Shown piece by piece: positions 42,999-51,601 of a stretch of 58,139 nt of DNA. The position numbers and the translations under genes were made by a program. Position 1 is the first letter of the stretch. Every line of letters begins with the position of its first letter. This stretch comes from CAVWQV01 sp963757115 (GTDB taxonomy: Bacteria; Pseudomonadota; Alphaproteobacteria; Acetobacterales; Acetobacteraceae): the NCBI GenBank assembly GCA_963757115.1, contig CAVWQV010000009.1, positions 1 to 58,139 on the forward strand, given 5' to 3'. Below the pieces are notes generated by a model. The model ran no database searches, was not told the origin of the DNA, and saw only the letters and a list, made by a program, of their open reading frames with translations.

Positions 42999-45380
42999 GT
43001 GCAGGAAGCGCCTGGAAGGCCGGGGATCGACCCGCGCTGGACTTCGAGCGACAAGGACGGCGTCGGCACCGCGCTTTCCCCGTTGAGCCGGGTCTGGTTC
43101 ACCCTCAGCCACGGCATTTTGAACGAGATCTACTATCCGCGGGTCGACCAGGCATGCATCCGGGATTTCGGGTTGCTGGTCTCGGACGGCGCGGGCTTCT
43201 TCTCCGAGGAGAAGCGGGACGCTACGCACGCGGTGGCGCGTCTCGAAGACGGCGTGCCGGCGTTCAGGCTGACCAACACGTGCGTCCACAATCGCTACCG
43301 CATTGTCAAGCGGGTGGTCTCCGACCCGGAACGCGATGTCGTGCTGCAGTCGATTCGGTTCGAACCGCTAAACGGCGGGCCACTCCGGCTATTCGCACTG
43401 CTGTCGCCGCACCTTGTGAATGGCGGCGCGAACAACACCGCTTGGATCGGAGACTACAAGGGATTGCCGATGCTGTTCGCTGAGGGCGACGGTACGGCGC
43501 TCGCTCTTGCCGCCTCCGTGCCGTGGGCGGCGCGTTCGGCAGGGTTCGTGGGCGTGAGCGACGGCTGGAGGCAGATCAGTCAAAACTTCTCCCTCGTCGA
43601 GCAGTACGATCGCGCCGCCGACGGCAATGTCGCGCTAACCGGCGAACTCCAATGGCAGGCAGCCGAGGGACAAGAGGTGCTGCTCGCCCTCGGCTTCGGC
43701 CGCAGCTGGTCGGAGGCGGCGCTACGCGCCCGCCTCAGTTTGGCGGACGGGTTCGAGGCTGCGGCGACCGGCTACGCCGCGGCATGGCGGGGCTTTCAGA
43801 AGCCGCTGCTAGCGTTCGACCGGACCACGCAAGCGGGACACAACTCCTATCGCATCAGCACCACCGTTCTGCGGTGCCACGAGTCGCCGAGCTTTCCCGG
43901 CGGGCTTATCGCCAGCCTTTCCATCCCATGGGGCTCTAGCAGGGGCGACGATGATCTCGGCGGCTATCACCTCGTGTGGCCGCGCGACCTCGTGCAGACG
44001 GCGGGAGCGTTGATAGCCTGCGGCGCGGGTGAGGAAGCCAGCCGCGTGCTGGACTACCTGCGAGCCACCCAGGAGGCCGACGGCAGCTGGGCGCAGAACA
44101 CGTGGCTGGACGGCCTTCCGTACTGGCGCGGCATCCAGCTGGATGAATGTGCCTTCCCCATCCTGCTGGTCGATCTCGCGCGCCGGAACGGGCTCCTGTC
44201 CGGCCAGGAGCTCGCGAAGTTCTGGCCCATGGTGCGTTGGGCCGCGTGCTTCGTGCTGCGCAATGGCCCGATCACGGGGCAAGACCGCTGGGAGGAGGAC
44301 GCGGGGCTCTCGACCTTCACCCTCGCGGCCTCGATTTCGGCCCTACTCGCGGGCGCGGAGCTGGCCGAGTTGCACGGGGACCATATCATCGCCGGATTGC
44401 TGCGCGACACGGCGGATAGCTGGAACGCCTCCGTCGAGGGCTGGACGTTTGCGTCCGGTACGGCACTCGCCGCGAAAGCGGGAGTGGCCGGTTATTACGT
44501 GCGCATCGCTCCTCCCGAGGGGCTCGATGCGAACCTGGTGATCAAGAACCGGCGGTCCGCCAACTCGCTGCACCCTGCCGCCGAAGTCATCAGCCCCGAC
44601 GCGCTCGCCTTGGTGCGGTTCGGCCTGCGCGCCGCGGACGATCCCCGCATCGTCTCGACTGTCCGCGCGATCGATGCCGTGCTCAAGGTCGAGCTGCCCG
44701 GCGGGCCGTGCTGGCACCGCTACAACGGGGACGGCTATGGGGAACATCGCGACGGCCGACCGTTCGACGGCACCGGGACCGGCCGGGCTTGGCCGCTGTT
44801 GGCGGGCGAACGCGCCCACTATGAAATGGCGGCCGGGAGGGCCGCGGAGGCCGAGCGCCTGCTCACTGCAATGGAAGGCTTCGTCGGACACGGCGGGCTC
44901 TTGCCCGAACAGGTGTGGGATACCGATGACATTCCGGAGCGCGAGCTGTTCCGCGGCAAGCCGAGCGGGTCCGCGATGCCACTCGTCTGGGCGCATTCCG
45001 AGCACATCAAGCTGCTGCGCTCATTGGCCGAAGGCCGCGTATTCGATATGCCGCCGCAAACGGAGCAGCGTTACGTGCGCGACAAAATTGCGCCGCGAAT
45101 CGCGATTTGGCGTCGGGATCTGCCCATCCCGGCCCTCGCTGCCGGCCGCGTCCTCCGTCTCGACCTGCCCGAGGCGGCCCGCGTCCGCTGGACGGTGGAT
45201 AGCTGGGCCAGCCTCACCGATGGGATGACGGCGGACCTCGGCATCGGCCTGCACGTCATCGAGCTCCCGACCGCCCCGCTCGCGCCGGGGACAAGGTTGA
45301 CCTTCACTTGGCAAAGCCTCGCGAGCAGCGCCTGGGCCGGGCAGGACTTTACTGTGGTGATCAGCCCGGATCGCGCGTGA
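42999..45380 (+). CDS. Glucan 1,4-alpha-glucosidase, GH15
   Basis: About 793 residues. An N-terminal beta-sandwich (GIDPRWTSSDKDGVGTAL, then FTLSHGILNEIYYPR) precedes the (alpha/alpha)6 catalytic barrel. YHLVWPRDLVQTAGAL, GIQLDECAFPILLVDLAR and GLLPEQVWDTDDIPER hold the substrate cleft and the general acid/base Glu residues. No signal peptide, so probably cytoplasmic, degrading glycogen or maltodextrin to glucose. The GTG at 42999 is preferred because AGGAG lies 7 nt before it, whereas the ATG at 42993 is too close. The stop overlaps the phosphoesterase start (GTGA). Confidence 0.9.
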   Translation: MQEAPGRPGIDPRWTSSDKDGVGTALSPLSRVWFTLSHGILNEIYYPRVDQACIRDFGLLVSDGAGFFSEEKRDATHAVARLEDGVPAFRLTNTCVHNRYRIVKRVVSDPERDVVLQSIRFEPLNGGPLRLFALLSPHLVNGGANNTAWIGDYKGLPMLFAEGDGTALALAASVPWAARSAGFVGVSDGWRQISQNFSLVEQYDRAADGNVALTGELQWQAAEGQEVLLALGFGRSWSEAALRARLSLADGFEAAATGYAAAWRGFQKPLLAFDRTTQAGHNSYRISTTVLRCHESPSFPGGLIASLSIPWGSSRGDDDLGGYHLVWPRDLVQTAGALIACGAGEEASRVLDYLRATQEADGSWAQNTWLDGLPYWRGIQLDECAFPILLVDLARRNGLLSGQELAKFWPMVRWAACFVLRNGPITGQDRWEEDAGLSTFTLAASISALLAGAELAELHGDHIIAGLLRDTADSWNASVEGWTFASGTALAAKAGVAGYYVRIAPPEGLDANLVIKNRRSANSLHPAAEVISPDALALVRFGLRAADDPRIVSTVRAIDAVLKVELPGGPCWHRYNGDGYGEHRDGRPFDGTGTGRAWPLLAGERAHYEMAAGRAAEAERLLTAMEGFVGHGGLLPEQVWDTDDIPERELFRGKPSGSAMPLVWAHSEHIKLLRSLAEGRVFDMPPQTEQRYVRDKIAPRIAIWRRDLPIPALAAGRVLRLDLPEAARVRWTVDSWASLTDGMTADLGIGLHVIELPTAPLAPGTRLTFTWQSLASSAWAGQDFTVVISPDRA

Positions 45381-45958
45381 AGGTCGGCATCGTTTCCGAC
45401 ATCCACTGCAACCTCCAGGGTCTCCAACAGGCGCTCGCGCTGATGGGCGACGTGGACGAACTGCTCTGCCTCGGCGACTGCATCTTCCAGTATCGATTTT
45501 CCAACGAAGTCGTGGCGCTGCTGCGGGCGCGTGGCGCCCACGTGATTCTTGGCAATCACGAGGAGGACTTCTTCGCCCCGCACGGTATCCGTGCCCGGCA
45601 GCAACCGTGGATCAACCCGGAACTCGCCGAATGGCTAGCGGGGCAGCCGCTGCGGCGGGAGTTCCGTTTCGACGACAAGGCACTTCTGATGGTGCACTCG
45701 ACGCCCTGGGAGCCGCGCGGCGCCTACGTCTACCCGGACAGTCCGGCGGTGGGGCGCTTCGCCGAGATCGAGGTCGATTTTCTGCTTTACGGCCATACGC
45801 ACACGCAGATGGTCAGACGGATCGGGCGCGCCCTGGTGATCAACCCGGGCTCCGCCGGGGACGCGAGAGACCCGAGCAACGGCCGCCAGCTCAGCTGCGC
45901 TGTACTAGAGCCGGCGAGCGGCGCGGTGACGGTGTTCGACTATCCCGACAGGCGGTGA
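45377..45958 (+). CDS. Metallophosphoesterase, YfcE/MJ0936-like
   Basis: 193 residues. The metal motifs are VGIVSDIHCNLQGL at the start, LLCLGDCIFQ, VILGNHEEDF, then LMVHSTP and LLYGHTHTQM. VINPGSAGDARD closes the domain. This is the full dinuclear calcineurin-like set of small phosphodiesterases. Translationally coupled to the glucoamylase gene, which hints at a sugar-phosphate or regulatory role; no substrate can be named. Confidence 0.9.
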   Translation: MKVGIVSDIHCNLQGLQQALALMGDVDELLCLGDCIFQYRFSNEVVALLRARGAHVILGNHEEDFFAPHGIRARQQPWINPELAEWLAGQPLRREFRFDDKALLMVHSTPWEPRGAYVYPDSPAVGRFAEIEVDFLLYGHTHTQMVRRIGRALVINPGSAGDARDPSNGRQLSCAVLEPASGAVTVFDYPDRR

Positions 45959-45971
45959 AGCGCTCGTCGCC

Positions 45972-46673
45972 TTACCCCACCCGCAACAGCCGGGCCCCCT
46001 GGGTGCGGAGCCACGGCACGGCGATCGCCGTATGCGGCGTGAGCTGGTCGACCAGCGCCCAAAACCGCTTACCATGGTTCATATGGCGCAGATGGGCCAC
46101 CTCGTGAGCGGCAACGTAGTCCTGCACGAAGCCGGGGGCCATCACCAGCCGCCAGCTGAACGCGAGCGACCCGTCGGTGGCACAGCTACCCCAGCGCGAG
46201 CTGGTGTCCTTCACCGTGATCCGGCGCGGCTCGGCGCCCGCCGCGCGCGCCTTCTCGCCGACGATTCGCATCAACCGACGGCGAGCCTCGGCGCGCAACA
46301 AGTCTGAGACGCGGCGGGACAGGAACTCGGCCTCTCCCGACACGCAGATCGCCCCCTCTTCGAACCAAGCGCCGCCGCGCCGGTGCGGCAGGTGGCGGAT
46401 CGGACGATCGACACCGTCGAGCGGCACCAGCGCACCATCGACGAACGGGGTGGCGCTCGGCAGCGCGGCGATACGGTCGCTGACCCAGCCCGCATGGCTC
46501 ATCAGCAGCGCCATCCCGGCCCCGCGGCCGGCGCGTGGCGGCAGTGTGACCACCACCGCGCCCTCGCGCGGGTCGATGCGCAGGCTTACCCGGCGCGCCC
46601 GGGAACTGCGCCGCCAAGCGACCCTAGCGGGGCCGCCTGGCAACGCCACCGTTTCGTCCGCCGGCACATCCAT
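45972..46673 (-). CDS. M48/YgjP-type zinc metallopeptidase
   Basis: About 233 residues of the DUF45/YgjP family. The zinc site is AAHEVAHLRHMNHGKRFWALV near the C-terminus, an HExxH with a downstream His. An N-terminal beta region, VSLRIDPREGAVVVTLPPRA, and TSRWGSCATDGSLAFSWRLVM are typical. The ATG at 46673 follows GGAG; a TTG at 46709 is possible. Soluble cytoplasmic protease-like protein, convergent with the phosphoesterase gene. Confidence 0.88.
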   Translation of the reverse strand: MDVPADETVALPGGPARVAWRRSSRARRVSLRIDPREGAVVVTLPPRAGRGAGMALLMSHAGWVSDRIAALPSATPFVDGALVPLDGVDRPIRHLPHRRGGAWFEEGAICVSGEAEFLSRRVSDLLRAEARRRLMRIVGEKARAAGAEPRRITVKDTSSRWGSCATDGSLAFSWRLVMAPGFVQDYVAAHEVAHLRHMNHGKRFWALVDQLTPHTAIAVPWLRTQGARLLRVG

Positions 46674-46743
46674 GGCGCTCCACAAAGGCGCTTGTGGGCG
46701 ATTCGTCAATGAAGCGCCGCTTGCTCGCCCTTGAGCAGGCCGG

Positions 46744-47592
46744 TCAGCGCACCTGCCGCATCAACGACGCCCACCGGTCGAGCTGCGGCAGAATCGTGTC
46801 TTCCTTTTCCGACTCGACACTGACCACGACGCGGGCGACGCCCATTTCCTGATAACGCCGAAGGCGATCGACGTCCTCCGGGATTCCCCACAAGGTGACC
46901 GGCAGCGAGGCCGGGTCGCGCCCCGCCTCGCGCGCCATGCGGTGGAACTCGGGCATGAAATCGCTCACGTCGTCGTAGTGCGGCCGCTTGGTATGCGGGA
47001 TCCAGCCGTCGCCGTAACGCACCGCGCGGCGCGCCGAGTAGGGGTAGGCGCCACCCACGATCACCGGCGGGTGCGGCTTCTGCACCGGCTTCGGCCACGC
47101 GAAGATCGGATCGAAGTTGACTAACTCCCCATGATACTCGGCCTTCGACTTGGTCCAGATCTCCTTCATGGCTTCCACGCTCTCGCGCACGCGCTTGAAG
47201 CGCGTCTCGTAGACCGTGCCGTGGTTCTCCATCTCATCCTGGTTCCAGCCGCCGCCGATGCCGAACAGGAAGCGCCCTTCGCTCACCTGATCGATAGAGG
47301 CGACGAGCTTGGCCGTCTGGATCGGGTCACGCTGCTGCACCAGGCAGACCCCCGTGCCGACCTTCAAGGTCCGCGTCGCGGCCGCGGCGGCGGTCAGGGT
47401 CACGAACGGGTCCATCGCGTCATAGTATTTCTTCGGCAACTCGCCGCCGGCGAACGGTGTCTTGCGCGATACGGGAATGTGCGAGTGCTCGGGCGCCCAG
47501 ACCGACTCGAACCCGCGCTCCTCGAGCGCTGCGGCGAGCGCCGCGGGGGTCATGGAGTAGTCGGTGAAGAACATGGCCACGCCGAAATCCAT
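46744..47592 (-). CDS. LLM class (F420-dependent type) oxidoreductase
   Basis: 282-residue luciferase-like TIM barrel. Starts MDFGVAMFFTDYSMTP at an ATG preceded by GGAGGAAG. LKVGTGVCLVQQRDPIQTAK and GRFLFGIGGGWNQDEMENHG are diagnostic for the Rv2161c-like F420 subfamily, as is KPHPPVIVGGAYPYSARRAV. Whether it uses F420 or FMN cannot be told; F420 biosynthesis genes are not in the window. Confidence 0.88.
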   Translation of the reverse strand: MDFGVAMFFTDYSMTPAALAAALEERGFESVWAPEHSHIPVSRKTPFAGGELPKKYYDAMDPFVTLTAAAAATRTLKVGTGVCLVQQRDPIQTAKLVASIDQVSEGRFLFGIGGGWNQDEMENHGTVYETRFKRVRESVEAMKEIWTKSKAEYHGELVNFDPIFAWPKPVQKPHPPVIVGGAYPYSARRAVRYGDGWIPHTKRPHYDDVSDFMPEFHRMAREAGRDPASLPVTLWGIPEDVDRLRRYQEMGVARVVVSVESEKEDTILPQLDRWASLMRQVR

Positions 47593-47674
47593 TGGCTTCC
47601 TCCTGTTTCCGTCGCCCCTCACAGCCTAGCCCGTTCCGGGCGGCTGACCAGGGCCTCGGGAGGAGCGCCGCCGG

Positions 47675-48487
47675 CTAGCCGCGCGGCGGCGGCAATGGCT
47701 GCGACTGGACGGGCCCGAGCGGCCGTGGGGCGGGCGGCGGCGGTGCGAGATCGGCCGGTTGCCCGCCCGCCATGGGCGCGCCCGCCGCGGTTTGCCCCGC
47801 CATGGCAGGCGCCCCAGTGCCGTAACGAGTCAGCATCTCGCGCAATGGGTCGGCGCCAGGGTTTCGCGCCTGCATCGCCATCACGATCTGGCGCGCGGCG
47901 AGATCGGAACCATAATACGCGCGATTGTAAGCCGTGCGCGACTTCAGCAGGCTGCCTTGCAGCGACACCCCGGCGTACAACCCGCGCGACTCCGCAACCA
48001 CGACGATATCGGCACCAAGCGCCGCGGTGGTCGCCCCTTCCACCCCGGCGCCGAGCGACACGAACGCCACCGATGCGTCAGCGCCGAACTTGAACTGGCT
48101 GTCCATGATGGCGCTCATGCCCTTATCGGTGAGGATCAGCATCATGATGGCGCTGTCCTGGATGCCGATCTGCAGGCCCGCGCTGCCGCTGCCCATGCCG
48201 TAGAACGCCGGGTAGGACCAGCCGCCGGCGGCGTCGCGCGCGACCAGCACGCAATCCGATCCCGAGCCGCCGAATATGAAAGCGATCCGCAACACCTGCG
48301 GGCAGACCATCACGCCCTTGGCTTGCCGCAGCAGCGACTGCGTGCCGCGCGCTGCCGGGCGGACCAGCAGGTCCTGCACCGTAAGCGTCGCGCGGTCCAC
48401 CAGCGCCTGTTGTTCGAGCTGCGCGTGGGCGCGCGGGGCCAACGCCAGCAATGCGCCGCACACGGCGCCGAACAGGACCCGCTTCAT
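47675..48487 (-). CDS. SYLF/Ysc84 lipid-binding domain protein, exported
   Basis: 270 residues with a Sec signal, MKRVLFGAVCGALLALAPRAHA. The SYLF domain covers about 40-200: AKGVMVCPQVLRIAFIFGGSG, then GWSYPAFYGMGSGSAGLQIG and ADIVVVAESRGLYAGVSLQG. The C-terminus is Pro/Ala-rich (PPPPAPRPLGPVQ), likely disordered. Domain binds phosphoinositides or membranes in eukaryotes; in bacteria it is periplasmic and of unknown role. Confidence 0.88.
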   Translation of the reverse strand: MKRVLFGAVCGALLALAPRAHAQLEQQALVDRATLTVQDLLVRPAARGTQSLLRQAKGVMVCPQVLRIAFIFGGSGSDCVLVARDAAGGWSYPAFYGMGSGSAGLQIGIQDSAIMMLILTDKGMSAIMDSQFKFGADASVAFVSLGAGVEGATTAALGADIVVVAESRGLYAGVSLQGSLLKSRTAYNRAYYGSDLAARQIVMAMQARNPGADPLREMLTRYGTGAPAMAGQTAAGAPMAGGQPADLAPPPPAPRPLGPVQSQPLPPPRG

Positions 48488-48535
48488 CGGAATCTCCCTC
48501 GTGCGTCAGGGTAGAGAAGCACCCGAACGCCTTGT

Positions 48536-49162
48536 CAATAGCCAGGAAGTTCGTTCACGCACACTACTCGCCATCCGTCCGGCGTCCATTCGAGTCGTGT
48601 CAAGGATAGGTTGTGGATGCTGAGATGGAGCGCGTTGTCGGGGCCGATGCGGAGCGCATGAGCGACCGCCGCACGAATGGCGCCGCCATGCGCGACGACC
48701 ACGACCTGCTTTCCCTGGTGCGCTCGGGCCAGACGTATCGAGTGCCCCGCCGACGCGCTCGATCACGTCCAGCATGCTTTCGCCGCCGGGCGGCTGCTCC
48801 AATCCGGCGTGGGGCCAGAACGGATGCGGCGGAAGGGTTAGTCGGGCCGGGAGTGCGTGATGCGGCAGACCTTGCCATTCACCCAAGTGCTGTTCGGCGA
48901 AAGCCGGCTCGACGGCGAGAGGCGCTTCGTCGTAGCCGTGGGCGAAGATCTCGAGCGCCGTGCGTCGAGTGCGGGATAGCGGCGTGACGATCCACTTCGC
49001 AGGACGCGGCAGCCGCCGCGCGAGCGCCTCGTACATCGGTCGATGCTCCACGAGGCTGGTCGGGCAGACCTCGACGTCCATAGCGCCGTACAGGATGGCG
49101 CGCGCGTTCTCGCTCACGATCGCGTGCCGTAGCAGCCAGAACCCCGTCAAATCCGCCACCAC
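48536..49162 (-). CDS. Histidine phosphatase, phosphoglycerate mutase-like (frameshifted)
   Basis: About 208 residues. The phospho-His motif is GFWLLRHAIVSENA at the N-terminus, and PLSRTRRTALEI supplies further active-site residues. An indel near 48735 breaks the frame after ERVGGALD. The corrected frame gives VVVVAHGGAIRAAVAHAL with the second catalytic His, then WTPDGWRVVCVNELPGY and a stop at 48536. Immediately followed by the ABC-2 exporter genes on the same strand. Confidence 0.85.
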
Positions 49163-49163
49163 G

Positions 49164-49967
49164 CTATTCCCCCATGTTCAGCAGCGCCCCGCGTTCGCGG
49201 GCAGAGCGAAACTGACGGGCGAACAGCAACGCGGCCCCTGCCGTCCAGGCGAGGTTAAGCGCGCCGGCGGCGGCCAGGTGATCCCAGCGCACCATGCCGG
49301 TCTGCATGACCGCGCGCATGCCTTCGAACACGTGGGCGGACGGCAACGCCAGAGCAATCGGCCGCACCGCCGCTGGCAGCACCGCAACCGGGTAGAACAC
49401 CGCCGAAAACGGTGTGAGGGCGAACAGCATGGACCATGCGAGCGCTTCCGCACCCGCACCATGGCGGAGGATCAGGGACACGACGGCGAGGGCGACCCAC
49501 CACCCCATCACCATCAGGTTGACAAAGAACAACACGAGGACGGGGCCGATCGCGAGCAGGTTGAACGAGTAGAGCAGCCACGCCAGCAGCATGGCTGGCG
49601 CAACACCGATCGCCATGCGGATGACCGACATGCCGAGCAGTGCGCCGACCAGCTCGTGCGGCCGCAGGGGACTGACAAACACGTGCCCGAGATTGCGCGA
49701 CCAGATCTCCTCCATGAAGCTGATCGCGACCCCCATCTGGCTCCGCAACGCGACCTCCCAGAGCAACACGCCCCCGAGCAGCACGCCGGCCACGAATAAA
49801 GGTCCGTTCGCGGCGCGGCTGGCGAGAAAGGAGGTGGTAAAGCCCCAGATGCACATCTGCAGGGTCGGCCAATACGCGAGTTCCAGGAGACGCGGCCAGG
49901 ACCGACGGTAAAGCGCCAGGTGGCGATACATCATTCCCCACACCCGGCGAGCCGCAGCCGCGCTCAT
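49164..49967 (-). CDS. ABC-2 type permease
   Basis: 267 residues with six membrane helices, the ABC-2 exporter fold. PLRPHELVGALLGMSVIRMA matches the conserved loop, and LFALTPFSAVFYPVAVLP is the typical fifth-helix signature. The start overlaps the ATPase stop (ATGA at 49964-49967). It forms an exporter with the ATPase at 49964-50733; substrate unknown, possibly a polysaccharide, lipid or drug. Confidence 0.9.
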   Translation of the reverse strand: MSAAAARRVWGMMYRHLALYRRSWPRLLELAYWPTLQMCIWGFTTSFLASRAANGPLFVAGVLLGGVLLWEVALRSQMGVAISFMEEIWSRNLGHVFVSPLRPHELVGALLGMSVIRMAIGVAPAMLLAWLLYSFNLLAIGPVLVLFFVNLMVMGWWVALAVVSLILRHGAGAEALAWSMLFALTPFSAVFYPVAVLPAAVRPIALALPSAHVFEGMRAVMQTGMVRWDHLAAAGALNLAWTAGAALLFARQFRSARERGALLNMGE

Positions 49968-50733
49968 GCGGCGGCGGATGCGGCAGCGGCTTCCGGCGGT
50001 GCCTTCCGATTGCGCGCGATGTCGAGGAACACCTCCTCGAGATCGTCCCGCCCGTAGCGCGACAGCAGGTCTTGCGGACCGCCCGAATCAACGATGCGGC
50101 CCTGCTTGAGCATGAGCACCTGCGAGCAGAGCCGCTCTACCTCCGCCATGTTGTGGGACGCGAGCAGGATTGTGGCGCCGACTTCTCCCGGTAGCGCTCC
50201 AGCCAGGCACGCATCATGTCGCCGGTATCGGGGTCGAGGCTCGCCGTCGGTTCGTCGAGCAGCAGAAGCTCCGGCCGGTTGATGAGCGACTTGGCCAGAG
50301 TAACGCGGGTTTTCTGCCCGGCTGAGAGCTGCCCGGCCGGGCGATCAAGCAAGGCTTCGAGATCGAGCTCGCGCGCCAGCTCGGCGATACGCCGCTCGAG
50401 CTTCGGAACATTGTATAGCAGGCCATAGACCCGGAGGTTTTCGGCGACCGTCAGGCGATACGGCAGGGCGACGTAGGGCGAGGAAAAGTTCATCCGCTCC
50501 AGCGCTGCGAACCGATGCCGCGCCATGTCATGCCCTAGCACCTCGATCGTGCCTTCTGTCGGGATCAGCAGGCCGAGCAGCATGGCAATGGTGGTCGACT
50601 TGCCGGCACCGTTTCCACCGAGCAGCCCGACCGTGGCGCCCCGCGGGACGCGGAAACTGATCCGATCCACCGCCAGGGTCGCGCCGTACCGCTTAGTCAG
50701 GTCCTCTACCGCGATCGCATCCATGATCCGCAT
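49964..50733 (-). CDS. ABC exporter ATPase, CcmA/NatA type (frameshifted)
   Basis: About 256 residues. Walker A GLLGGNGAGKST near 40, the signature QLSAGQKTR (a variant of LSGGQ) and Walker B LLLLDEPTASLDPDTGD are in the first frame. A one-base slip near 50165-50180 moves to the frame with ILLASHNMAEVERLCSQVL, carrying the switch His, and the C-terminal DDLEEVFLDIAR typical of drug and polysaccharide exporters. Coupled to the permease. Confidence 0.88.
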
Positions 50734-50820
50734 ATGCCGATGCCCCCTTTCGCGGCCAAGGGCGCTAGCCGAGAAACCGGCACTCGCACCGGGCGGGCGG
50801 GGCAGCTAGGCTCGCCGCGC

Positions 50821-51534
50821 ATGAACATCCATCCCATGCCGGCGCCCGCCAGCTTGCCGTCCGGTTGCCGGGTGTACGCGATCGGCGACGTGCATGGCTG
50901 TCTCGACCGGCTGCAGGCGATCCATGCGCAGATTGCGAAGGACCTCACCCATCGTCCCATACCCTCGCCGTTGCTGGTGCATCTTGGCGACTACATCGAT
51001 CGCGGGCCGGACAGTGCCGGCGTGGTCCGCTATCTGAGGGCGGGCTTCGCGGGGGCGCCCACCGTCAACCTGATGGGCAATCATGAGCGCATGATGCTGG
51101 AGGCGCTCAACAGCCTCGACCCCGAGGGCTTCGAGCACTGGCTCAAGAACGGCGGCGATGCCGCCCTGCATAGCTGGTCGGTCCCCAAGCCCTACAGCCC
51201 GCACGGCCTGCATCGGAAAATCCCGGCGGAGGATCAAGCTTTTCTTTACGGCCTTCAGACACATCACCGGGTGGGCGGATATCTGTTCGTCCATGCCGGG
51301 CTCCGGCCCCGCGTGCCGCTCGAGTTGCAGTCGCAGCACGACCTGTTGTGGATCCGGGAGCCGTTCCTATCCTCCAAGGTAGAATTCGGGGCCGTCGTGG
51401 TGCACGGCCACACCCCGATGGAGGCGCCGGTGATCCGGCCCAACCGCATCGGTATCGACACGGGAGCTGTGCGAGGCGGCGCGCTCACCTGCCTCGTGTT
51501 GGAGGAAGATCGGCTTGGTTTTCTGTTCGCCTGA
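50821..51534 (+). CDS. Serine/threonine phosphatase-like metallophosphoesterase
   Basis: 237 residues of the PPP/ApaH-like superfamily. YAIGDVHGCLDRLQ, LVHLGDYIDRGPDS and VNLMGNHERMMLEAL are the three metal motifs of bacterial protein phosphatases (PrpA/lambda type). VVVHGHTPMEAPV and GIDTGAVRGGALTCL complete it. The ATG at 50821 begins MNIHPMPAPAS. Divergent from the ABC exporter operon. Confidence 0.88.
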   Translation: MNIHPMPAPASLPSGCRVYAIGDVHGCLDRLQAIHAQIAKDLTHRPIPSPLLVHLGDYIDRGPDSAGVVRYLRAGFAGAPTVNLMGNHERMMLEALNSLDPEGFEHWLKNGGDAALHSWSVPKPYSPHGLHRKIPAEDQAFLYGLQTHHRVGGYLFVHAGLRPRVPLELQSQHDLLWIREPFLSSKVEFGAVVVHGHTPMEAPVIRPNRIGIDTGAVRGGALTCLVLEEDRLGFLFA

Positions 51535-51601
51535 GCCTGGTGCTGCGCTGCCGGACGCTCCGCTTGCAACCGGCTGACCGACCCGTTACGGCATATGTTT
51601 G

